This document shows, piece by piece, positions 1 through 5,954 of a DNA stretch of 10,735 bases (the stretch's first letter is position 1; each line of letters begins with the position of its first letter). Source of the stretch: Candidatus Kuenenia stuttgartensis. Lineage in GTDB: Bacteria; Planctomycetota; Planctomycetia; Isosphaerales; Isosphaeraceae. Made by a program: the position numbers and the translations under genes. The notes under the pieces are model-generated. The model ran no database searches, was not told where the DNA came from, and saw nothing but the letters and a program-made list of their open reading frames with translations. The stretch is from contig CAMCFM010000104.1 in assembly GCA_945874095.1 (NCBI GenBank), forward strand, positions 1-10,735, written 5' to 3'.

Positions 1-15
1 CGGACCAAAGGTCCG
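1..15. repeat. Short perfect hairpin at the window edge
   Basis: CGGACC (1-6) and GGTCCG (10-15) form a perfect 6-bp stem around an AAA loop. The flank to the right reads CGAGCG, so the palindrome may extend leftwards beyond the window. It is the first of several inverted repeats in the gene-free stretch 1-385. Its role is unknown. It could be a copy of a dispersed palindromic element or part of a terminator for a gene to the left. Confidence 0.45.
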
Positions 16-55
16 CGAGCGGAGAAGGGAGGACTGATAAAGCTTTATTTTGTAG

Positions 56-103
56 CCGTCCTTGGGCGTTGCCCAAGGCTGGTATGGGACGGGCCTTCAG
101 CCC
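56..103. repeat. GC-rich multi-hairpin intergenic element
   Basis: CCTTGGGC (60-67) pairs perfectly with GCCCAAGG (71-78) around a GTT loop. A second small hairpin, GGGC-CTTCA-GCCC, lies at 91-103. As an alternative, CCGTCC (56-61) can pair with GGACGG (87-92), enclosing the first hairpin. I recall very similar sequence (GCCCAAGGCTGGTATGG followed by a GGGCC..GGCCC-type hairpin) as a recurrent non-coding element in planctomycete and related genomes, but could not check this here. No protein-coding signal is visible. Confidence 0.55.
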
Positions 104-165
104 TCAAACCAAATCCATTGATCTATCGATGCATTCGGGTTTTATGACTTATGCGTAACAACGAG

Positions 166-212
166 GGCGCTAGCCCCCGGTTCGCAGAAGATAATGAACC
201 GGGGCTAGCGCC
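166..212. repeat. Long inverted repeat with GCTAGC-containing arms
   Basis: The left arm (166-183) and right arm (196-212) are complementary over 17 bp with one bulged C. Each contains GGCGCTAGCC or its complement, and the loop is 12 nt (184-195). The arms are GC-rich and the loop AT-rich, so a folded transcript or a cruciform would be very stable. I recall motifs of the form CCGGGGGCTAGCGCC as abundant intergenic repeats in planctomycetes; this is memory, not a search. No T-tract follows on either strand, so a simple intrinsic terminator is less likely than a dispersed palindromic repeat. Confidence 0.6.
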
Positions 213-230
213 AAGACCGGCTAGATAACA

Positions 231-247
231 GCCAAGTTCTGCTTGGC
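231..247. repeat. Small hairpin between larger palindromes
   Basis: GCCAAG (231-236) and CTTGGC (242-247) form a perfect 6-bp stem with a 5-nt loop. TTGGCC then occurs twice as a direct repeat, at 243-248 and 253-258. It lies between the long inverted repeat at 166-212 and the nested repeat at 261-322. Taken alone it could be chance. Confidence 0.3.
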
Positions 248-260
248 CACGATTGGCCTA

Positions 261-322
261 AAAACCGGAAGTTATTTTTCGGCCTGTTCCTAAGGAACAG
301 GGGAGAAACAGATTCCGGTTTT
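261..322 (-). repeat. Nested inverted repeat, possible terminator of the zinc-ribbon gene
   Basis: Outer arms AAAACCGGAA (261-270) and TTCCGGTTTT (313-322) are perfect complements. They enclose an inner hairpin, CCTGTTCC-TAA-GGAACAGG, at 283-301 with an 8-bp stem and 3-nt loop. On the minus strand the outer 3' arm runs into UUUUU, so this could act as a transcription terminator about 65 nt beyond the stop codon of the minus-strand gene at 386-2047. It could equally be another palindromic element in this repeat-rich stretch. Confidence 0.45.
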
Positions 323-354
323 GGTGTGATTGGTCTCCAGACGAGACATCTGAT

Positions 355-373
355 AAAAAAAAGGCCCGATGGG
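355..373 (-). terminator. Possible weak intrinsic terminator (U-tract)
   Basis: Read on the minus strand, a short GC-rich segment (CCCC-ATC-GGG-CC) is followed by eight Ts (complement of the A-run 355-362), starting 13 nt after the stop codon at 386-388. The stem is only 3 bp, so the hairpin is poor and the U-tract is the main evidence. The larger nested repeat further downstream is an alternative stop signal. Confidence 0.3.
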
Positions 374-385
374 GACTGGTACAAA

Positions 386-2047
386 TCAAAATCCGATCTT
401 GGGGTTGTTTTGCTGAGGGGTCGAAAAGATCAGCCTTCGAGCCTTTACGCCAAGGATCGGACCAGGAGTTGTGCTGGTATCGGTAGCCCTCGTTTTTTTC
501 CAATCCGCCACGGCCGACTCAGAAACGGAACTTGCATCAAGCCAAATCTGGTTGTCCTGTTGTTTTAAAACCTTACAGAACCAAAAACTATCGGCAGCAC
601 TGCGCGGATTTTTGACAGGCCAAAGCGTAATCCTAGCCTCTCCGCCTGGTTTGCTGGCTGATTTAATAGCTCGCGCTTTGCTCGATTCCAGCATTTTCGC
701 TTTGAGAAATTCCAGATCATCCTCACTTCTCAAGTTCTTGACCATCACATCCACAAATTCCTTAGGGTCGGGCAGGTCGCCGTAGTCGGTCAGGCTTTTT
801 TCAAATTCCAGGGTGTCTTCCTCAATCCGCTTCAAATCCCAGGCGAGTCCAGGTTCCATCATTTTGCTTTTCCGCAATCGCTCGAATTGCATAAAGATTC
901 GGTCCATCGCCTTGTGAACCTGCTCTCCAAGATCTTTTGCAAGCCTCTGTTGCTCGGCTGCATTCGGAGGCAGTCCAGGTGGACGATTATTGAGATAGCC
1001 CTTGATCAGGTCACGCAAAGAAAAGATCCGCCTGAAACGTTCGTCTGAACCGGTCCTGTCAACAAATTCCGTCAGTTCATCAGCCACCTTATTCAAATTC
1101 TCAATTTGAGTCAAATAGAATTTTCGATAAGGTTCCAGGTTCCCTATTGGCAGGCCTTTAACGGCATATGCAATCTCCGGGGCCGGTGAACCCAGCGGAA
1201 CCACGCTCGATGGAAATCCTGATGGTTCGGTTTCTTGAGCGCTCTTGAAAACCGGCTTCGATTTGCCATCGGCAGTATTATCAGCCGACCTTGCAGCATA
1301 TCGAAATGCGGATCGAAATCCGCGTCGCTTAAGTCGTTCCATAAATAGAGAAAAGAAAGCCACCAGAAAGGCTGCGATAAATCCCATTTGTTTGGGCGCC
1401 GACATACGTTTCCCACCAATGGACGCTCTGGGCGGTAGCTTATAATCCGAAGCTTCCGACCGATTCATGGGCAACCCAGGGGTCCCCAATACAATCGGTT
1501 CCAGTGGCTTCCGCTTTTTCAGCTCAATTTCCTGATTCCCATAATCATCCTCAAGCAATTCATATTGCGAATTGCGACTACCCTTCCGAGAACCCTCTAA
1601 ATCTCGTTGAAACTCTTGTTTTTCAGGTCTGGAAATCGGTGCTGTACGGCTACCCTGGGACGTTTCGCCCTGGCTGACACTGGGGCGTTGCCCCTTTGAT
1701 TTTCGGGGCTGTGGGTCAGTTGCAATATCGCTCGGAAGTTCTGAGTCTAAAAACGTTCCCACCAGGTTTTGCTGATTCGGATCCGTAACCCGAAACTCTT
1801 CCCGGCAATCTTTACAGCGAACCCGCCTGCCAAGATACTTTTGAGCCAGCTTGTAATCTGCCAGACACCTCGGACACCTGATTTCAATTTTCTCTGATCG
1901 TGCCGGTATATCCGCTTTCAAGATTTTATATGCGACTTCCGAGACGCGAAATTTATGACTGCAATTCTGGCATTGCACCTTGCGGCCGGCAAGTTCGGGC
2001 TTAAGTCGATAATCGGTCTGGCAATGAGGGCATTGAAGGTCAATCAC
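386..2047 (-). CDS. MJ0042-type double zinc-ribbon protein with one hydrophobic segment, function unknown
   Basis: This 553-residue protein opens with two zinc-ribbon fingers of the MJ0042 type: C6-x2-C9...C26-x2-C29 and C58-x2-C61...C78-x2-C81. Both share the pattern CPxCxxDYxL...GRxVxC. A long polar linker (about residues 90-220) is rich in Ser, Arg, Lys, Glu and Gln and is probably disordered. A hydrophobic stretch at about 221-237 may be a single membrane span; basic residues lie on both sides, so topology cannot be read. The C-terminal part (about 295-553) looks largely helpical in its first half (i.e. helix-rich), and I recognise no domain there. Such fingers are common at the N-termini of planctomycete proteins and probably bind zinc; partner and process are unknown. 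The GTG start is forced: an in-frame TGA lies 24 nt upstream of it and AAGGGA sits 6 nt before it. The gene is transcribed alone, divergently from carB. Confidence 0.85.
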   Translation of the reverse strand: MIDLQCPHCQTDYRLKPELAGRKVQCQNCSHKFRVSEVAYKILKADIPARSEKIEIRCPRCLADYKLAQKYLGRRVRCKDCREEFRVTDPNQQNLVGTFLDSELPSDIATDPQPRKSKGQRPSVSQGETSQGSRTAPISRPEKQEFQRDLEGSRKGSRNSQYELLEDDYGNQEIELKKRKPLEPIVLGTPGLPMNRSEASDYKLPPRASIGGKRMSAPKQMGFIAAFLVAFFSLFMERLKRRGFRSAFRYAARSADNTADGKSKPVFKSAQETEPSGFPSSVVPLGSPAPEIAYAVKGLPIGNLEPYRKFYLTQIENLNKVADELTEFVDRTGSDERFRRIFSLRDLIKGYLNNRPPGLPPNAAEQQRLAKDLGEQVHKAMDRIFMQFERLRKSKMMEPGLAWDLKRIEEDTLEFEKSLTDYGDLPDPKEFVDVMVKNLRSEDDLEFLKAKMLESSKARAIKSASKPGGEARITLWPVKNPRSAADSFWFCKVLKQQDNQIWLDASSVSESAVADWKKTRATDTSTTPGPILGVKARRLIFSTPQQNNPKIGF

Positions 2048-2089
2048 GGAATGTCCCTTGACGCATCTTCAAGAAGGACTTGAAACTCT

Positions 2090-2118
2090 TTTATATGATA
2101 ACTTTCAAATCACTGCAA
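2090..2118 (-). promoter_or_regulatory. Candidate sigma70-type promoter for the zinc-ribbon gene
   Basis: On the minus strand, TTGCAG (complement of 2113-2118) and TATAAA (complement of 2090-2095) are separated by exactly 17 nt. The -10 box matches 5 of 6 consensus bases; the -35 box matches only the TTG core. Transcription would start near 2083, giving a leader of about 35 nt before the GTG at 2047. This is read from consensus only. Confidence 0.4.
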
Positions 2119-2301
2119 GTCATAAATTCAAGAGGCTTCGGGAATTTTAGAAACGAGTCGGAATTGCGATCCGGAATTTATACCGTTTCCAATTCACGGA
2201 GGATCTCGCAAATATCGAATCCATGAGAGATGCAAACTCCTGAATCATTGTTTTCTGTGCTGCATGGGAACGAATCCGCCCTGCCTGCACCAAAGAATTT
2301 C
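2119..2301. other. Intergenic stretch with three GGAATT copies, no gene seen
   Basis: This is the centre of the divergent intergenic region between the zinc-ribbon gene and carB. I see no convincing small ORF, tRNA-like fold or stable hairpin. The hexamer GGAATT occurs at 2141-2146, 2160-2165 and 2173-2178; the last two lie within the longer direct repeat CGGAATT (2159-2165 and 2172-2178). These could be regulator half-sites between two divergent promoters, or chance in AT-rich DNA. Confidence 0.25.
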
Positions 2302-2330
2302 TTGATCGGTGGGACACCACTTGCTATAGT
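2302..2330 (+). promoter_or_regulatory. Candidate sigma70-type promoter for carB
   Basis: TTGATC (2302-2307, 4 of 6 to consensus) and TATAGT (2325-2330, 5 of 6) are separated by the ideal 17 nt. Transcription would start near 2337. That leaves a leader of about 108 nt to the ATG at 2445, or about 180 nt to the GTG at 2517. It is the best promoter-like match I found upstream of carB; no experiment supports it. Confidence 0.45.
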
Positions 2331-2354
2331 AGGGAGGTTTTGAACTGCGCTGCA

Positions 2355-2436
2355 TGAGTTTTCAAATGGGAACTCAGGCTAGAGTGGTGCGCGCCAGCCG
2401 AAGGTTTTGAATGGATCCGTCTCATTTGAAATCCAT
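2355..2436 (+). promoter_or_regulatory. Possible structured carB leader with complementary hairpin loops
   Basis: Hairpin A is TGAGTT (2355-2360) with AACTCA (2371-2376), loop 2361-2370. Hairpin B is ATGGAT (2411-2416) with ATCCAT (2431-2436), loop 2417-2430. TTCAAATG (2361-2368, loop A) is the exact complement of CATTTGAA (2423-2430, loop B). Extending by one base into each stem gives 9 bp (2360-2368 with 2423-2431). The leader could thus form a kissing-loop or switch between two folds. No match to a riboswitch class that I know, and no U-tract terminator, is visible. Confidence 0.3.
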
Positions 2437-2516
2437 CGGGACGCATGCTCAAAGCAAAAAAGCTGGTAAATCACTCAAACCCGACCTTTCGCGAAAAAAC
2501 GCCGAGACCTGATACC

Positions 2517-5500
2517 GTGCCACGACGCGACGACATTCACAAGATTTTGATCATTGGTGCAGGCCCGATTGTGATTGGCCAGGCCTGTGAGTTCGACTAT
2601 TCCGGTACCCAGGCTTGTAAAGCCTTGCGTGAGGAAGGTTACCAGGTGGTTCTGGTGAACTCGAATCCCGCCACGATCATGACCGATCCGGACATGGCCG
2701 ACCGGACCTATATCGAACCCATCACGCCTGAAGTCGTGGCCCAGATCATCGCCAAAGAACGCCCCGACGCCGTTCTTCCGACACTCGGCGGCCAGACCGG
2801 TCTTAACACCGCCCTGGCTCTGGCCGACAACGGCACGCTTGAGAAATACAACTGCAAGCTGATCGGGGCCTCGGCTTTGGCCATCCGCACCGCTGAGGAT
2901 CGCCAGCTTTTCCGCGTTGCCATGGACGAAATCGGACTCGAATCCGCTGAATCAGGCGTCGCCACAACACTCGAAGAAGCCCGTGCCATTCGCGAACGTG
3001 TCGGCCTGCCCGCCGTTCTCAGGCCCAGTTTCACGCTCGGTGGAACCGGCGGCGGGATCGCTTATAACCGCGAAGAATTTGACAAAATGGTGGCCAGAGG
3101 CCTCGAACTCTCGCCCGTTCACTCGATTCTCGTCGAAGAATCGCTGCTCGGCTGGAAAGAATTCGAGATGGAAGTTATGCGCGATTGCGCTGACAATGCC
3201 GTGATTATCTGCTCCATCGAAAATCTCGACCCGATGGGCGTCCACACCGGCGACTCGATCACCGTTGCACCAGCGCAAACACTGACTGACAAAGAATATC
3301 AGATCATGCGCGATGCCTCCATCGCCATCCTTCGCAAGATCGGCGTAGAGACCGGTGGATCGAACGTCCAATTCGCGATTCATCCAAAAACAGGCCGGAT
3401 GATCGTGATCGAAATGAACCCGCGAGTGAGCCGTTCTTCAGCTCTGGCCTCAAAAGCCACCGGGTTCCCGATCGCCAAAATCGCTGCCAAGCTCGCCGTC
3501 GGCTATCGTCTTGACGAACTGCGAAACGACATCACGCGGGAAACCCCTGCGTGCTTTGAACCTACGATTGATTATGTGGTCACAAAGATCCCTCGCTGGG
3601 CGTTCGAGAAATTCCCTGAAGCGGATCCGATCCTGACCACCCAGATGAAGTCCGTCGGCGAAGTCATGGCGATTGGCCGAACCTTCCGCGAAAGCCTCCA
3701 GAAAGCTCTGCGAGGCTTGGAGTTAGGTCGGTTCGGACTGGGTGTGGACAAGAAGGACACCTGGGGCACCCCTCTGCAGCCAACACGCGACGATATTGTC
3801 TCGTCTCTGGCCATGCCCAACGCCGATCGCATCTGGTCCATCCGCCTGGCCATGCTGGACGGAATGACGATTGATGAGATCCATGAACTCACACGCATCG
3901 ACCGCTGGTTCCTCGACCACATGGCCATGATTGTTGCTCTGGAAGGTCGCCTGAGAGCCATTCCCACTCTTGCTGCTTGCCCTGACGAACTCATGAGAGA
4001 AGCCAAACGCGACGGTTTCTCCGACCGCCAACTGGCCCACATCTGGGGCATCGGCGAAATGGAAGTTCGCCGCCATCGTGAAGGCCGTGGGATTAAAGTC
4101 GTCTACAAACTGGTGGACACCTGTGCGGCTGAATTCGAAGCCGTGACTCCTTACTACTACTCGACTTACGAAGAAGAAGATGAAGCCCGCGTGGGCACCA
4201 GACCGCGAATCGTGATTCTGGGCGGTGGCCCGAACCGGATCGGGCAAGGGATTGAATTTGATTATTGCTGCTGTCAGGCTGCATTTGCATTAAAAGCGGC
4301 CGGATATGAAGTGGTGATGGTAAACTCCAACCCTGAAACGGTTTCCACAGATTACGACACCAGCGACAGCCTCTTTTTCGAGCCTCTGACCGCCGAAGAT
4401 GTGATTAATATCTGCGACCGGGTCAAGCCCTACGGCGTGATCGTTCAGTTCGGTGGTCAAACGCCTCTGAACCTTGCCCGTGCCCTGGAAGCCGCCGGAA
4501 TTCCGATTCTGGGGACCACTCCGGAATCGATCGATCTGGCTGAGGATCGCGACCGGTTCCGCGAAGTCCTTCAGCAGTTGAGGCTTAAGCAGACTCCAAA
4601 CGACTCCGCAACGAACACCGATCAAGCCCGCCGGATCGCCGAAAGCATCGGCTATCCTGTGCTGGTTCGCCCAAGCTTCGTTTTGGGCGGCCGGGCTATG
4701 GAAATTGTTTACGACGAAGCCAGCCTGATTCGCTATATGACTGAGGCCGTGGACGCCTCGCCTGATCACCCTGTGCTGATCGACAAGTTCCTTGAAGATG
4801 CTGTAGAAGTTGACGTAGACGCACTTTGCGACGGCACCCGGACCATCGTGGGCGGAGTCATGGAACACATCGAAGAGGCTGGAATCCACTCAGGCGATTC
4901 AGCCTGTGCCATTCCTCCGTACTCGCTCAGCCCGGAAATCGTGGTCGAGCTCAAGCGTCAGACACGCGTTCTGGCTGAAGCACTTAAAGTGCGTGGCCTG
5001 ATGAACATCCAGTTCGCCGTCAAGGATGGCGAAGTCTATGTTCTTGAGGTCAATCCACGGGCCAGCCGCACCGTTCCGTTCGTTTCCAAAGCCACAGGGC
5101 TGAATCTGGCCCAGCTTGCATCACGGGTCATGGCCGGTGAAACGCTTGACGAGCTCGGTGTTTACAACGATCCCGTGCCGAAGTTTACGAGCGTCAAAGA
5201 AAGCGTCTTCCCGTTCGCCAAATTCCCGGGCGTGGACATTATTCTTGGCCCTGAAATGCGATCGACCGGCGAAGTGATGGGTATCGACTACGACTTCCCA
5301 GCCGCATTTGCCAAGGCGCAACTAGCGGCCTCGACGATCCTTCCGCAGTCAGGCACGATTTTCGTGAGCGTGGCCGCCCGCGACCGATCTTTGATCGTTC
5401 CTGTGGCCCAGAAATTCCAGGAGATGGGCTATAAGCTGCTCTCGACCGATGGCACGGCGAAGTTGCTCATCGAAAATGGAATTCCAGTCGAGATCATTCG

Positions 5501-5750
5501 CAAGGTCCATGAAGGCCGGCCAAATTGCCTTGATTTACTGGCCAATGGCGACATTGCACTGATCATCAACACTCCGTCCGGCAAGGGTGCCCGCACCGAC
5601 GAAGGTCGGATTCGTGCGGCAGCCGTCAGCCACGGGATTCCTTGCATCACAACCATTTCTGCAGCCAAGGCAGCGTGTCTGGCCTTGGAACGGCTTCGCC
5701 AGGGCGAATTGCAAGTTCATGCCTTGCAGGATGTTCTGGCAGGTCTGTAA
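2517..5750 (+). CDS. carB: Carbamoyl-phosphate synthase large subunit
   Basis: The enzyme makes carbamoyl phosphate from ammonia (delivered by the small subunit CarA), bicarbonate and two ATP in the cytoplasm, feeding pyrimidine and arginine synthesis. All family parts are present. The first synthetase half has GAGPIVIGQACEFDYSG near the start, RPSFTLGGTGGG and EMNPRVSRSSALASKATG (Glu299, Asn301). The linker/oligomerisation region is about 400-560. The second half has ILGGGPNRIGQGIEFDY from about 565 and EVNPRASRTVPFVSKATG with Glu844. The allosteric MGS-like domain runs from about 946 (GTIFVSVAARD...STDGTA) to the end. The GTG at 2517 gives 1077 residues and matches the E. coli CarB N-terminus (1073 residues) in register: VPRRDDI against MPKRTDI, with Glu299 at the same number. 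An in-frame ATG at 2445 would add 24 residues I cannot relate to the family; no strong ribosome site favours either. carA is not in the window. A hairpin 16 nt past the stop suggests a monocistronic transcript. Confidence 0.97.
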   Translation: MPRRDDIHKILIIGAGPIVIGQACEFDYSGTQACKALREEGYQVVLVNSNPATIMTDPDMADRTYIEPITPEVVAQIIAKERPDAVLPTLGGQTGLNTALALADNGTLEKYNCKLIGASALAIRTAEDRQLFRVAMDEIGLESAESGVATTLEEARAIRERVGLPAVLRPSFTLGGTGGGIAYNREEFDKMVARGLELSPVHSILVEESLLGWKEFEMEVMRDCADNAVIICSIENLDPMGVHTGDSITVAPAQTLTDKEYQIMRDASIAILRKIGVETGGSNVQFAIHPKTGRMIVIEMNPRVSRSSALASKATGFPIAKIAAKLAVGYRLDELRNDITRETPACFEPTIDYVVTKIPRWAFEKFPEADPILTTQMKSVGEVMAIGRTFRESLQKALRGLELGRFGLGVDKKDTWGTPLQPTRDDIVSSLAMPNADRIWSIRLAMLDGMTIDEIHELTRIDRWFLDHMAMIVALEGRLRAIPTLAACPDELMREAKRDGFSDRQLAHIWGIGEMEVRRHREGRGIKVVYKLVDTCAAEFEAVTPYYYSTYEEEDEARVGTRPRIVILGGGPNRIGQGIEFDYCCCQAAFALKAAGYEVVMVNSNPETVSTDYDTSDSLFFEPLTAEDVINICDRVKPYGVIVQFGGQTPLNLARALEAAGIPILGTTPESIDLAEDRDRFREVLQQLRLKQTPNDSATNTDQARRIAESIGYPVLVRPSFVLGGRAMEIVYDEASLIRYMTEAVDASPDHPVLIDKFLEDAVEVDVDALCDGTRTIVGGVMEHIEEAGIHSGDSACAIPPYSLSPEIVVELKRQTRVLAEALKVRGLMNIQFAVKDGEVYVLEVNPRASRTVPFVSKATGLNLAQLASRVMAGETLDELGVYNDPVPKFTSVKESVFPFAKFPGVDIILGPEMRSTGEVMGIDYDFPAAFAKAQLAASTILPQSGTIFVSVAARDRSLIVPVAQKFQEMGYKLLSTDGTAKLLIENGIPVEIIRKVHEGRPNCLDLLANGDIALIINTPSGKGARTDEGRIRAAAVSHGIPCITTISAAKAACLALERLRQGELQVHALQDVLAGL

Positions 5751-5765
5751 AATCACGATATCATA

Positions 5766-5810
5766 TGGCGATTGACTGCTGCCGGCTCACAGCGGGTCAG
5801 TCAATCGCCA
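5766..5810 (+). terminator. Strong hairpin after carB, likely transcription stop
   Basis: TGGCGATTGACTG (5766-5778) and CAGTCAATCGCCA (5798-5810) are perfect 13-bp complements around a 19-nt loop, starting 16 nt after the carB stop. The loop can also form a short CTG/CAG pairing. No U-tract follows (GATGTTGTGG), so it is not a textbook intrinsic terminator. It may stop transcription with Rho, protect the carB mRNA 3' end, or be an operator-like palindrome upstream of ugd. Confidence 0.5.
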
Positions 5811-5853
5811 GATGTTGTGGTGATGAACCCGGAACCGTCTCGAACCTGAGCAG

Positions 5854-5894
5854 CGATCAAGCCTTGCAAACGATTTATTTTCAAGTTTTGATCG
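5854..5894. repeat. Widely spaced 7-bp inverted repeat upstream of ugd
   Basis: CGATCAA (5854-5860) and TTGATCG (5888-5894) are complementary across a 27-nt AT-rich spacer. They lie between the carB hairpin and ugd, where a ugd promoter would be expected, although I could not identify a convincing -35/-10 pair. It may be an operator or chance. Confidence 0.2.
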
Positions 5895-5954
5895 AATTGA
5901 AATGCGAAATTGACAACCGCCCTCTGAAAAACCGCACCTAAAGGCGCTTGAGAC

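Noticed and set aside
37..48. 12-bp palindrome ATAAAGCTTTAT
   Set aside because: It has no loop and is too short to be distinguished from chance in an AT-rich patch, so it is not listed separately from the palindrome cluster.
2330..2339. TAGGGAGGTT resembling part of the PyrR-binding RNA consensus upstream of carB
   Set aside because: It lies at or just before the predicted transcription start, lacks the anti-antiterminator hairpin context, and no terminator follows in the leader.
2708..5321. Several long minus-strand ORFs (up to about 199 codons) inside carB
   Set aside because: They lie antisense to a fully conserved carB frame, their translations show no recognisable domains, and they overlap each other in different frames. 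They are shadows of biased codon use.
5910..5915. Perfect TTGACA upstream of ugd
   Set aside because: No -10-like hexamer occurs at 15-19 nt, and the expected start site would fall at the coding region. It is probably chance.
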